Assembly: GCF_025399795.1 (NCBI RefSeq)
Contig: NZ_JAODTZ010000003.1
Span: 62,001-126,000, forward strand
Origin: Streptomyces rhizosphaerihabitans
Lineage (GTDB): Bacteria; Actinomycetota; Actinomycetes; Streptomycetales; Streptomycetaceae
Direction: 5' to 3'
Length of the DNA: 64,000 nt
A model generated the notes under the pieces. That model had not been told where the DNA came from. It searched no databases and worked only from the letters and a program-made list of their open reading frames with translations. Below, piece after piece: positions 43,495 through 52,760 of this stretch (positions within the stretch are counted from its first letter, which is position 1; the number at the start of each line of letters is the position of its first letter). The position numbers were made by a program, and so were the translations under genes.

Positions 43495-44640
43495 GTGGAC
43501 ATGAGCAGACGTACGGTCATCGCAGGAGCGGCGGCAGCGGGATTAACCGCGGCCACCATCGGCACAGCGCACGCCTCTGGCGGCAGGAAGCCCGAGAAGG
43601 AGCTCTTCGGCAAGCTCGCCGACGGGACGAAGGTCCACCGGTGGTCGCTGGAGAACGGCGGGACGCGGCTCAAGGTCCTGTCGTACGGCGGAATCGTCCA
43701 GTCCCTGGAGATACCCGACCGGCACGGCAGGTACAAGAACGTCGCGCTGGGCTTCGACAACATCGACGACTACGTCGCGAGCAGCCCGTACTTCGGCGCG
43801 CTGATCGGCCGGTACGGCAACCGCATCGGCAAGGGGCAGTTCACCCTGGACGGCAAGAGCTACCAGCTCTCCGTCAACGACGGCGCCAACAGCCTGCACG
43901 GCGGCGCCAAGGGCTTCGACAAGCACGTCTGGGACGTGGAGGGCTTCACCTCGGGCTCCGACGTCGGACTCGTCCTGCACTACACCAGCATCGACGGCGA
44001 GATGGGCTACCCCGGCACGCTCAGGGCGAAGGTCACCTACACCCTGACCGGGCACGGCGACTGGCGCATCGACTACGAGGCCACCACCGACAAGGCCACC
44101 GTCGTCAACCTCACCAGCCATGTCTACTGGAACCTCGCCGGTGAGGGCAGCGGCTCGATCTACGACCACGAGCTGGAGATCGCGGCCGCCCGCTTCACCC
44201 CCGTCGACTCGGGCCTGATCCCCACCGGTGAACTGGCCGGGGTCGCCGGCACCCCCTTCGACTTCCGCCGGACGAAGACCGTCGGCAGGGACATCCGGGT
44301 GGCGCACCAGCAGCTCCTGTACGGCAAGGGCATCGACCACAACTGGGTTCTCGACAAGGGCATCACGGCGAAGCCCCGGCATGTCGCGACGCTCCGCGAT
44401 CCGTCCTCCGGGCGCACCCTGAGCATCGCGACGACCGAGCCCGGCCTGCAGTTCTACTCGGGCAACTTCCTGGACGGCACCCTGGTCGGCACCGGCGGTC
44501 ACATCTACCGGCAGGGCGACGCCCTGTGCCTGGAGACCCAGCACTTCCCGGACTCCCCGAACCACCCGTCGTTCCCGTCGACGGTGCTGCGGCCGGGGCA
44601 GACCTACCGGACCTCCACGGTGCACTCGTTCGGTGGCTGA
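43495..44640 (+). CDS. Aldose 1-epimerase, Tat-exported
   Basis: 381 residues, related to the cytosolic GalM at 23.4 kb but with a twin-arginine signal (SRRTVIAGAAAAGL, AHA cleavage). Conserved sites: NSLHGGAKGFDKHVWD, NLTSHVYWNL for the catalytic acid (NxTxHxYWN) and ETQHFPDSPN for the base. It would bring extracellular galactose or arabinose to anomeric equilibrium, helping the ChvE binding protein. GTG 43495 has AGGAG five bases upstream; ATG 43501 is an alternative. Its stop codon is the first base set of a 34-bp repeat array. Confidence 0.92.
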   Translation: MDMSRRTVIAGAAAAGLTAATIGTAHASGGRKPEKELFGKLADGTKVHRWSLENGGTRLKVLSYGGIVQSLEIPDRHGRYKNVALGFDNIDDYVASSPYFGALIGRYGNRIGKGQFTLDGKSYQLSVNDGANSLHGGAKGFDKHVWDVEGFTSGSDVGLVLHYTSIDGEMGYPGTLRAKVTYTLTGHGDWRIDYEATTDKATVVNLTSHVYWNLAGEGSGSIYDHELEIAAARFTPVDSGLIPTGELAGVAGTPFDFRRTKTVGRDIRVAHQQLLYGKGIDHNWVLDKGITAKPRHVATLRDPSSGRTLSIATTEPGLQFYSGNFLDGTLVGTGGHIYRQGDALCLETQHFPDSPNHPSFPSTVLRPGQTYRTSTVHSFGG

Positions 44641-44828
44641 CCGGTCCTCACCGGTGCGTGCGTTCGGCGCGTGACCGGTCCTCACCGGTGCATGTGCCGG
44701 TTCGTGACCGGACCCCACGGGTGCGTGCGTCGGGTTCGTGACCGGACCTCATACATGCACCCGTCGGGTCCGTGACCGGACCCCACGGGTGCATGTGTCG
44801 GGTCCGTGACCGGACCTCACAGCCGGTT
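44638..44828. repeat. Five to six tandem 34-bp repeats
   Basis: Units begin GTGACCGGACCYCACGGGTG at 44671, 44704, 44738, 44772 and 44806, and a first copy starts within the TGA stop of the epimerase. Several units contain ACCGG/CCGGT dyads. The repeats fill the first part of the 329-bp gap to the aminotransferase. Confidence 0.88.
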
Positions 44829-44969
44829 CACAAAATCCACACGACTGCGCGGCAATTGAACAGCGCCACTTCCGTCTCCGTATGAGAGGGCGGCCCGTGC
44901 TCCCCCGCGCGGGCCACCCAAAGACGGAGGGCCCGTCCTCCCCAGCGGGCTCGCCCATACGGAGGTTCC
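44829..44969 (+). promoter_or_regulatory. Leader region of the aminotransferase gene
   Basis: GC-rich leader with possible stems GGCCCG / CGGGCC and GGAGG / CCTCC upstream of the ribosome site ACGGAGG. The second stem repeats the GGAGG of the ribosome site and could mask it in an alternative fold. No ligand class recognised. Confidence 0.35.
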
Positions 44970-46697
44970 ATGGCAGGCAATGTCACCTCGCTCTTTCGCG
45001 GCACCGCGGCGCACAGTCCGTCGATGGCCGCACTGACGCGGGAGGGCGACGGAGCCGGCCCGGTGGATTTCTGTATTCCCTGCAACCCGTACTTCCCCAC
45101 GCCCGCGATGTTCGACGAACTCGCGAGCCGGCTGCGCGAGATCATCACCTACTACCCGAGCAGCGCCGACACGATCACCAGTGAGCTGTGCTCGCTGCTC
45201 CAACTTCCGCCGCAGTGCGTCGCGATGGGCAACGGTTCGACCGAACTCATCACATGGATCGATCACTTGCTGGTCCGTGAGTCCCTCGCGATACCTGTCC
45301 CCACGTTCGGCCGCTGGACCGACCAGCCGATGGAGACCGGCAAGCGGGTCGACATGTTCCCGCTCCAGGAGTCCACCGGCTTCGCGCTCGACCTCGCCGC
45401 GTACGCCAAGTTCATCCGCGCCCGCGGCACCAAGGTCGCCGTCATCTGCAACCCGAACAACCCCGACGGCGGCTTCCTGCCCCGCCAGTCGCTCATCCAG
45501 TTCATGGACGCGATGGCCGACCTGGACCTGGTCATCATCGACGAGTCGTTCCTGGAGTTCGCCGACGCCGAGTCCGAGCCCAGCGTGGTCGAGGACGCGG
45601 TCATGCGGCCCAACGTCATCGTGCTGCGCAGCCTCGGCAAGAACTTCGGCCTGCACGGCATCCGCTTCGGCTACATGGTCGCCAACCCCTCGCTGGCGGG
45701 CAAGGTCCGCTCGATGCTGCCGAAGTGGAACCTCAACTCCTTCGCGGAGACCGTGGTGTTCATGCTCAAGAACCACGGCAAGGAGTACATGGAGAGCCTG
45801 CACATGGTCCGCCGCGACCGGCTCGACATGGCCCGCCAGCTCTCCGCGCTGCCCGGCCTGACGATCTACCCCTCGCAGGGCAACTTCCTGTTCGTACGCC
45901 TCCCCGTCGGCGCCGAGGGCACCGTGGTCCGGGACCGGCTGCTCACCGAGCACCGCATCCTGGTCCGTGAGTGCGGCAACAAGGTCGGCTCGTCCAGCCG
46001 CTTCCTGAGACTCGTGGTACGTCCGCAGACGGATGTACGCCGCCTGGTGGCCGGCCTGGAACAGGTGCTCTACGGGTCCAGGAAGGAAACCGCCGTACCC
46101 GAGCTGAGCAACGGGACCGGCTACAGCTCGGGTACGGCCATGGTGGACCGTCTCGTCGGCGCGACCAACGGAGCGGGCATGCAGGGGCTGGCCGCGCAGG
46201 CGAACGTCTGGCCCGGACAGCCCGCTCAGGCCCAGCCGGTGGCGGCGGCCGCCCCGCAGCCCAGCCTGCCGCCCGGTCCGCCGGCGCGGCCCGCCGCGGC
46301 CTCGCCCTATCCCGCCCAGCAGCCCGCCGCCGCTTCGCCCTATCCCGCCCAGCAGCAGCCTGTGGCGGCCCCTGGCTATCCCGCCCAGCAGCAGCCCGTG
46401 GCGGCCCCGGGCTACCCCGCTCCGCAGCCCACCAACTGGCCGGCCGCGGCCCAGGGCCCGGGTGCGATGCCGGCCCAGATGCCGCCCGCGGCGATGACCG
46501 CACCGGCCCAGCCCGCCGGTCTCCAGCCGGCCGCCCAGACAGGCATGCCCGGCATGGCGAACGGCGCCTCCATGGGTGCGCAGGGCGGCCTGACGGCGGC
46601 CCAGGTCCGGGGCAGGACACAGCCGGAACCACCGCCACCGCAGGCGGACGGCGGCTGGGGAGCCGTAGGCGCGATGCTCTACAACCAGGCCGGTTAG
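44970..46697 (+). CDS. Histidinol-phosphate-type aminotransferase with Pro/Gln/Ala tail
   Basis: 575 residues, far above the 350-370 of class I/II HisC-like enzymes. The PLP enzyme occupies 1-380: NGSTELITW, NPNNPDGG (substrate/cofactor asparagine), DESFLEF with D191 binding the PLP nitrogen, and the Schiff-base lysine K224 in RSLGKNFGLHGIRFGY. The last about 190 residues are a disordered tail with repeats such as YPAQQ and PVAAPGYPAQQ, then ALTAAQVRGRTQPEPPPPQ. HisC itself is normally elsewhere, so substrate is unknown; CobD-like or other amino-acid use is possible. ACGGAGG ribosome site before ATG 44970. Confidence 0.85.
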   Translation: MAGNVTSLFRGTAAHSPSMAALTREGDGAGPVDFCIPCNPYFPTPAMFDELASRLREIITYYPSSADTITSELCSLLQLPPQCVAMGNGSTELITWIDHLLVRESLAIPVPTFGRWTDQPMETGKRVDMFPLQESTGFALDLAAYAKFIRARGTKVAVICNPNNPDGGFLPRQSLIQFMDAMADLDLVIIDESFLEFADAESEPSVVEDAVMRPNVIVLRSLGKNFGLHGIRFGYMVANPSLAGKVRSMLPKWNLNSFAETVVFMLKNHGKEYMESLHMVRRDRLDMARQLSALPGLTIYPSQGNFLFVRLPVGAEGTVVRDRLLTEHRILVRECGNKVGSSSRFLRLVVRPQTDVRRLVAGLEQVLYGSRKETAVPELSNGTGYSSGTAMVDRLVGATNGAGMQGLAAQANVWPGQPAQAQPVAAAAPQPSLPPGPPARPAAASPYPAQQPAAASPYPAQQQPVAAPGYPAQQQPVAAPGYPAPQPTNWPAAAQGPGAMPAQMPPAAMTAPAQPAGLQPAAQTGMPGMANGASMGAQGGLTAAQVRGRTQPEPPPPQADGGWGAVGAMLYNQAG

Positions 46698-47115
46698 CAG
46701 GCCGCTCATATCGCCGGGCGGACCTCCGCACGGCCGGCCACCGGCCGGCCGACAGGAACCGCCCGTCACCGACGGCGCGGGCAGGGCAGAAGTACGCCCG
46801 CCCGGCGCCGGAGGACCCCTGTGTCCCGAGCCGCGAACTCCGGCGCCGGACACCACAGCGCGGTGCCCGCGGAACCGGGGCACCGACGCCTTCGCCGTTC
46901 ACCTGTCCCCGTATCCCGTCACTCCCCTGTGCGGCCGGAGACCGGCGCGTCCCCCGCGCCGAGGCGGCTGCCCCCTCGCGGTCCTGCCACGTCGACCGCG
47001 AGGACGCCACGCCGAGTCGGGGACCCCGCAAGGTGTCCAACAAGGAGCTTGACGGGCTGTCACTTTGCGGAACTGACAGCTGACCGACAGCATCCACTCC
47101 TACGGTGCCGTGTTC
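46698..47115. other. Intergenic region with hairpin, no gene
   Basis: 418 bp. A stem CGGCCGG / CCGGCCG at 46731-46747 is a likely terminator for the aminotransferase. The rest has no frame with coding bias. A TACGGT box (47101-47106) lies nine bases before the dioxygenase ATG, and a TTGACG lies further upstream. Confidence 0.5.
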
Positions 47116-47916
47116 ATGACAGATTCCCCCTCGAAAGACATGTCAGAGGCCCCGCTCGGGCGCCGAACCGTACTGATCGCCACCGGCGTCACGGCCGCGG
47201 CACTGGCCGTGGGCGCGGCGGCACCCGCCGCCCCCGCCCCCGCCCTCGCCCCCGCCACCGACGTGGCGGACGACGCGGTCCCCGCCGCCGCGGCGGCAGC
47301 CGTCTGCACCCTCACCAAGGAGATGACCGAAGGTCCCTACTACCTCGACGGACAGCTCGTCCGCGCCGACGTCACCGAAGGCAAGGCCGGCGCCCCGCTC
47401 AAGCTGGTGCTCACCGTCGTCGACGACGACACCTGCGCGGCCATCAGCAACGCCCTCGTCGAGATCTGGCACTGCGACGCGCTCGGCGAGTACTCCGGCT
47501 TCGTCGGCAACAACGGCCACAGCGAACCGGACGACGGCACGTTCCTGCGCGGCGGCGTCCTGACGAACGCGTCCGGCGTCGCGAACATCACCACGATCTA
47601 CCCCGGCTGGTACCGGGGCCGCTGCGTGCACATCCACGTCAAGGTGCACACCGGCGTCACCCTCACCTCCGACGGCTCCTTCACCGGCGGCAGGGAACTC
47701 CACACCGGCCAGCTCTTCTGCAGCGAGACGATCACGACGGCGATGGCCAAGGTGTCCCCGTACTCGACCAACAAGGTCACCCGCACCACCCTCGCCCAGG
47801 ACTCCATCTACGACGACGGAGGCGCCTCCTCCGGCCTCCTGACCCTGACGGCCCTCGGCAGCACCGCCTCCGCCGGCTACACCGGCACCCTGACGCTCGG
47901 CGTCGAGACGAGCTGA
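47116..47916 (+). CDS. Exported intradiol ring-cleavage dioxygenase
   Basis: 266 residues. Tat signal (GRRTVLIATGVTAAALAVG). The non-heme iron ligands of intradiol enzymes are present: a tyrosine in EGPYYLDG, then a tyrosine and two histidines in YPGWYRGRCVHIHVKVH. VEIWHCDALGEYSGF is the family core. It should open catechol rings between the hydroxyls outside the cell, on lignin-derived or plant phenolics; related exported Streptomyces enzymes are known, some with a chitin/cellulose-binding module, absent here. ATG 47116 is preferred; GTG 47110 or ATG 47140 are possible. Confidence 0.9.
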   Translation: MTDSPSKDMSEAPLGRRTVLIATGVTAAALAVGAAAPAAPAPALAPATDVADDAVPAAAAAAVCTLTKEMTEGPYYLDGQLVRADVTEGKAGAPLKLVLTVVDDDTCAAISNALVEIWHCDALGEYSGFVGNNGHSEPDDGTFLRGGVLTNASGVANITTIYPGWYRGRCVHIHVKVHTGVTLTSDGSFTGGRELHTGQLFCSETITTAMAKVSPYSTNKVTRTTLAQDSIYDDGGASSGLLTLTALGSTASAGYTGTLTLGVETS

Positions 47917-48012
47917 CCCGCCCCTTCCCCCCACGGAGGCCGGGGGCGGCCCGCGACCATGCGGGCCGCCCCCGGCCGCGCCCATACCGCGTAATTCCCC
48001 CGCGCCTAGATC

Positions 48013-48022
48013 GTCATATGAC
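48013..48022. promoter_or_regulatory. Palindrome GTCATATGAC upstream of the beta-galactosidase
   Basis: Perfect 10-bp palindrome followed six bases later by another ATGAC half-site (GTCATATGAC-N6-ATGAC). About 100 bp before the GH35 start; unlike the 24-bp site found elsewhere in the island. Confidence 0.45.
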
Positions 48023-48123
48023 CATCAAATGACCTGCTCCTGTGGACAATGGCCGCACCTTCCCCCGGGTTCTCGGGCTCGGACCGAGCGGGGAACCCCC
48101 GTCGCCGTCCCCGGGAGACCCGC

Positions 48124-51117
48124 ATGGTGTTGAGCAGACGTACCTTCAGCGCACTCGCCGGCACCGCCGCGCTCGGTCTCTCGCTGAGCGGCAGCGGGGG
48201 CGACGAGGCGCGCGCGGCAGGAAGGACGCCTCTCGCACCCACCGGCCCCGCCCCCGCACCGCCCACCGCCGACGGCAGGACACACACGGTCGGTTTCGAC
48301 CGCTACTCGATGCTGATCGACGGCAGGCGCCTGGTGATCTGGTCCGGAGAGGTCCATCCGTTCCGGCTGCCGAGCCCGTCCCTGTGGCGGGACGTCCTGC
48401 AGAAACTGCGCGCCCACGGGTACAACGCGATCAGCATCTACGTCGCGTGGAACTACCACTCCCCCGCACCCGGGCAGTACGACTTCACCGGGGTCCGCGA
48501 CCTCGACCTGTTCCTGCGGACCGCCGCCGAGACCGGGCTGTACGTCATCCTGCGCCCCGGCCCGTACATCAACGCCGAGGTCGACGCGGGCGGCTTCCCC
48601 GGCTGGCTGACCGCCACCCCGGGGGTGGCCCGCACCTCGGACCCGGCCTATCTGAAGCACGTCGACGAGTGGCTGACCGCCGTCGACCGCATCGCCGCCC
48701 GCCACCTCTACACCGACGGCGGCGGCACGATCGTGCTCTACCAACTGGAGAACGAGTACGACGACCACGTGACCGAGCCCGCCGGACGCGACTACATGGC
48801 GCACCTGTACGCGAAAGTGCGGGCGGACGGCATCGACGTGCCACTCTTCCACAACGACAAGGGCAGGAACGGCCGTTGGGCCCCGGGCACCTTCGACACG
48901 GACGGTGAGCGGGGGCGTTACCTCTACGGCTTCGACGGCTACCCCTCCCCCTTCAAGACACCACCGGACTGGGGGTACTTCGGACCCGGCGGCATGAAGG
49001 GCGGCTCGACCGCCAGTCCGGACACTCCGGGGTTCATCCCCGAGTTCGGAGGCGGCTGGTTCGATCCGTGGGGCGGGGCGGAGTTCGACGGCCTGGGCTA
49101 CGCGGAGTCGCGCCGCACCCGGGACGCGGCCTACGAGCGGCGCTTCTACCTCACCAACCTCGCCAACGGCATCACGGTCCACAACGTCTACATGACCTTC
49201 GGCGGCACGTCCTGGGGCTGGCTGCCCGCGCCGATCGTCTACACGTCGTACGACTACGGGGCCGCCCTCGACGAGGCACGGCAGCCGACCGAGAAGCTCC
49301 TGCCGATGCACCAGATCGGCCAACTGCTGCACTCGGTGCCCGACCTGGCGAAGCTGGACCGCGCCGAGCCGGCCGACGGAGGCACCCCGGAGGCCGGACC
49401 CGGCATCAAGGCGTACCACCTCGTCAATCCGGACACGAAGGCGCACTTCCATGTGCTGCGCAACGACGCGGCCACCGAGTCCGTCGCCTCCGTCCCGCTC
49501 GCGGGCACGACAGTCGCCGTGCCGGTGCCCGGCCTCGACGCCCGACTGCTCGCCTCCGGAATCGCCCTGGGACGAAGGAAGTTGAGCTACTCGACCGCTC
49601 AGCCGATGCTGTGGCTGACCGCAGGACGGCAGGACATCGCGGTGTTCACGGGCCGGGCGGGCGAGTCGACGCGCACCTGTCTGGAGTCGGCGAGCGAGCC
49701 GACGGTCACCGTGCTGGACGGGGACGCCGGGCACAGCTACGGGGACGGGATCCTGCGGATCGACGCCGTACTGGACGGCGTCACCCGGGTCCGGGTGGAG
49801 GGCGGTGATGTCGCCGCACCCCTCCTGCTGCTGTTCGCCGACGACGAGAGCTCCCGCCTGCTGTGGCGGTACGACACTCCGTCGGGTCCGGTGCTGGTGC
49901 GCGGCCCGGCGCTGCTGCGCACGGCCGCCCTGCGCGGCACGACCGTCCAGCTCACCGGCGACACGGTGGAGGCGGCGGACCTGGAGGTGTGGGGACCGCG
50001 CGGGATGAGCGAACTCGTATGGAATCACGGCACGTTGAAGTCCCGCGCCACCACCTCCGGGAGCCTGCTGGCCGAGCGGCCGCTGGCCGGTGTGGACCGG
50101 GTGCGGCTGCCCGCCCTGGCCGACTGGCGCCGGGCCGAGGGCGATCCCGAGTCGGCCGCCGGCTACGACGACTCGGCGTGGCAGGTCGCCGACAGGACGT
50201 CCTCGTACAGCATCACTCCCGTGCCCGCCGGGCAGCCCGTGCTGTTCGCCGACGACTACGGCTTCCACTACGGCGACGTCTGGTACCGGGGGCACTTCGC
50301 GGACGCGGGCGGCGCGGAGTCCGTGTCCCTGTCCTATGTCGCGGGCGCCCAGGGGCTGTTGATGGCCTGGCTGGACGGTGAGCCGCTGGGCACGCACCGG
50401 ATGCCGGTGCCGGACAAGAAGACCGTGCGGCAGGGGACCTGGGCGGCCACCGCCACCTTTCCCGTCCGGCCACGGGACGGGCACAGACATGTGCTCTCCG
50501 TCCTGGTCCGGCGGATGCAGCACGACGAGGACGGCAGGGCGAACGACACGCACAAGGCGGCCCGGGGTCTGACGGCCGTCGCCCTCGCCGGGGCCGCTCC
50601 GGCGGTCCGCTGGCGCGTCCAGGGCGCGGCGGCCCCCGACCCGGTGCGCGGACCGCTCAACACCGGAGGTCTGCACGGGGAGCGGCGCGGCTGGCATCTG
50701 CCGGGATTCGAGGACGGCGGCTGGAAGGCCTGCGGCTTCCCGCGAGCCGAGCGGCGGCAGGGCGTCACCTGGTACCGCACCGGCTTCCGACTCGCCGTGG
50801 ACACCGGGGTGGACGCCTCGATCGGGCTCGCCCTCACCGACGATCCGGCCCGCGCCTATCGCGTCCAGATCTTCCTGAACGGCTGGAACATGGGCCAGTA
50901 CATCAATGACGTGGGGCCCCAGCACACGTTCGTCCTCCCCAACGGGGTGCTGCGCACACGCGGGCGCAACACACTGGCCCTCGCGGTGCTGTCCGACGGA
51001 ACCACACCCGCCGGCCCCGGCCGGGTGGAACTGACGCTGCTGGGCAGCGCGGCCGGAGGAGTACCGGTGGCCCCGGTGGACTCCCCCGGCCCCACGACCG
51101 CGCAGCACGGGTCCTAG
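48124..51117 (+). CDS. Exported GH35 beta-galactosidase
   Basis: 997 residues. Tat signal SRRTFSALAGTAALGL. GH35 barrel: IWSGEVHPFRLPS, NAISIYVAWNYHSP, acid/base E211 in LENEY, nucleophile E307 in IPEFGGGWFD, and YDYGAALDE. The C-terminal half holds the beta-sandwich domains common to large GH35 enzymes (jelly-roll FADDYGFHYGDVWYRGHF and LNGWNMGQYINDVGPQH). It should release galactose from galactan or arabinogalactan side chains outside the cell. ATG 48124 follows GGGAG; an upstream frame lacks a start signal. It ends tail-to-tail with the GH51 gene, sharing CTAG. Confidence 0.95.
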   Translation: MVLSRRTFSALAGTAALGLSLSGSGGDEARAAGRTPLAPTGPAPAPPTADGRTHTVGFDRYSMLIDGRRLVIWSGEVHPFRLPSPSLWRDVLQKLRAHGYNAISIYVAWNYHSPAPGQYDFTGVRDLDLFLRTAAETGLYVILRPGPYINAEVDAGGFPGWLTATPGVARTSDPAYLKHVDEWLTAVDRIAARHLYTDGGGTIVLYQLENEYDDHVTEPAGRDYMAHLYAKVRADGIDVPLFHNDKGRNGRWAPGTFDTDGERGRYLYGFDGYPSPFKTPPDWGYFGPGGMKGGSTASPDTPGFIPEFGGGWFDPWGGAEFDGLGYAESRRTRDAAYERRFYLTNLANGITVHNVYMTFGGTSWGWLPAPIVYTSYDYGAALDEARQPTEKLLPMHQIGQLLHSVPDLAKLDRAEPADGGTPEAGPGIKAYHLVNPDTKAHFHVLRNDAATESVASVPLAGTTVAVPVPGLDARLLASGIALGRRKLSYSTAQPMLWLTAGRQDIAVFTGRAGESTRTCLESASEPTVTVLDGDAGHSYGDGILRIDAVLDGVTRVRVEGGDVAAPLLLLFADDESSRLLWRYDTPSGPVLVRGPALLRTAALRGTTVQLTGDTVEAADLEVWGPRGMSELVWNHGTLKSRATTSGSLLAERPLAGVDRVRLPALADWRRAEGDPESAAGYDDSAWQVADRTSSYSITPVPAGQPVLFADDYGFHYGDVWYRGHFADAGGAESVSLSYVAGAQGLLMAWLDGEPLGTHRMPVPDKKTVRQGTWAATATFPVRPRDGHRHVLSVLVRRMQHDEDGRANDTHKAARGLTAVALAGAAPAVRWRVQGAAAPDPVRGPLNTGGLHGERRGWHLPGFEDGGWKACGFPRAERRQGVTWYRTGFRLAVDTGVDASIGLALTDDPARAYRVQIFLNGWNMGQYINDVGPQHTFVLPNGVLRTRGRNTLALAVLSDGTTPAGPGRVELTLLGSAAGGVPVAPVDSPGPTTAQHGS

Positions 51118-52616
51118 GCCAGCCGGATCACGTTCCAGGACAGCGGCTCCAGGACGGCGCTCAGCGTGCCGCCTCGGAGCGTGGTCCCCTCGACCGGGTG
51201 CGGGGTGACCCGCTCCTGGTCGTGCAGGGTGTTGGCGGCGTCCGGGTCGGCGTCGGCGAGCGCGCTGTGCTCGACGACCGTCGTCAACCCCATCCGGTTC
51301 AGGGCGACTTCGAGGGGCAGCGGCTCGGTCTGGCTGCGGTTGACGGCGAAGACGCTCACCGAGCCGTCCTCGGCGCGCACCGCGGTGGCGTGCAGCAGGT
51401 CGGCCTCGCCGTACTTGCGGGTCGGGTACCTCGGCGAGTCCACCCGGACGTCGAGGACCTGACCGCGCCCGTACGCCGAGGCCTGTGCGAACGGATGGAA
51501 GGTCGTCTGCCGCCAGGCCGGGCCGCCCGGTTCGGTCATGATCGGCGCGATGACGTTGACGAGCTGGGCGAGGCAGGCGACGGTCACCCGGTCCGCGTGC
51601 CGCAGCAGCGCGATGAGCAGCGAACCGAAGACGACCGCGTCCGTGACGGAGTAGACGTCCTCCAGCAGGCGCGGGGCCTCCTGCCAGTCCTCGACCGGGT
51701 GCGGGTCGGGCCGGCTCTGGTACCAGACGTTCCACTCGTCGAAGGAGAGGTTGATCCTCTTCGTGGACTTGAGGCGGGCGCCCACGTGGTCGCAGGTGGC
51801 CACCACGTTCTCGATGAACGACTCGGTGTCGACGGCGGAGGCGAGGAAGGAGTCCCGGTCGCCGTCGGTCTCCTCGTAGTAGGCGTGCAGGGAGATGTGG
51901 TCGACGAGGTCGTACGTCTCGGCGAGGACCGTCGCCTCCCACTCGGCGAAGGTCGGCATGCCCTGTCCGGAGGAGCCGCACGCGACGAGCTCGAGGTCCG
52001 GGTCGATCTGCCGCATCGCGCGGGCGGTCTCGGCGGCGAGCCGGCCGTACTCCTCGGCGGTCTTGTGGCCGGTCTGCCAGGGGCCGTCCATCTCGTTGCC
52101 GAGGCACCAGAGCCTGATGCCGAACGGGTCCTTGTCGCCGTGCGCGATCCGCAGGTCGGAACGGGCCGTCCCGGAGGGGTGGTTGGCGTACTCCTGGAGC
52201 GCCAGGGCCTCGGCGACCCCCCGTGTGCCGAGGTTGACGGCCATCATCGGCTCGGCCTGCGGACCGATCTTCTTGAGGAAGCCGATGTACTCGCCGAGCC
52301 CGAAGCGGTTGGACTCGGTGGATCGCCAGGCGAGGTCGAGGCGGCGGGGCCGCTCCTCGGCGGGGCCCACCGAGTCCTCCCAGTTGTAGCCGGAGACGAA
52401 GTTGCCGCCGGGATAGCGGACGGCCGTGACACCGAGCTCGCGGACCAGCTCCAGCACGTCCGTGCGCAGGCCTTCGGAGTCCGCGGCTGGGTGGCCGGGT
52501 TCGAAGATGCCGGTGTAGACGCAGCGGCCGAGGTGCTCGACGAAGGATCCGAAGAGACGGGGGTTGACCTCGCCGATGGTGAAGGCGGGATCGAGGGCGA
52601 AGCGGGCGGTACGCAT
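51114..52616 (-). CDS. abfA: GH51 alpha-L-arabinofuranosidase, intracellular
   Basis: 500 residues without signal. GH51 signature: RYPGGNFVSGYNWEDSVGP, acid/base E175 in LGNEMDGPWQ, nucleophile E294 in SFDEWNVWY, and HISLHAYY. It removes arabinofuranose from imported arabino-oligosaccharides. ATG 52616 has AAAGGA upstream. It lies last in the minus-strand operon transporter-GH43-GH51 (144 bp after the GH43 stop). Its stop overlaps the GH35 stop by 4 bp, so there is no room for a terminator between these convergent genes. Confidence 0.94.
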   Translation of the reverse strand: MRTARFALDPAFTIGEVNPRLFGSFVEHLGRCVYTGIFEPGHPAADSEGLRTDVLELVRELGVTAVRYPGGNFVSGYNWEDSVGPAEERPRRLDLAWRSTESNRFGLGEYIGFLKKIGPQAEPMMAVNLGTRGVAEALALQEYANHPSGTARSDLRIAHGDKDPFGIRLWCLGNEMDGPWQTGHKTAEEYGRLAAETARAMRQIDPDLELVACGSSGQGMPTFAEWEATVLAETYDLVDHISLHAYYEETDGDRDSFLASAVDTESFIENVVATCDHVGARLKSTKRINLSFDEWNVWYQSRPDPHPVEDWQEAPRLLEDVYSVTDAVVFGSLLIALLRHADRVTVACLAQLVNVIAPIMTEPGGPAWRQTTFHPFAQASAYGRGQVLDVRVDSPRYPTRKYGEADLLHATAVRAEDGSVSVFAVNRSQTEPLPLEVALNRMGLTTVVEHSALADADPDAANTLHDQERVTPHPVEGTTLRGGTLSAVLEPLSWNVIRLA

Positions 52617-52760
52617 GGTGTCCTTTCGGGGCGCCTTGGGGCCCGGGCGGGGAGTGCCTTGGGGAGATGGTGGGGGTGGCCCCGTTTCGTGGGCGGGTGC
52701 GGGGCTGTCGTGACGGGTCTCGCCCACGCGGCGGAGCCGCACAGTGGTGCGGTCCCGCCC

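Noticed and set aside
46821..48032. 403-codon frame over the dioxygenase gene
   Set aside because: Shadow frame; the dioxygenase frame has Tat signal and iron-ligand motifs.
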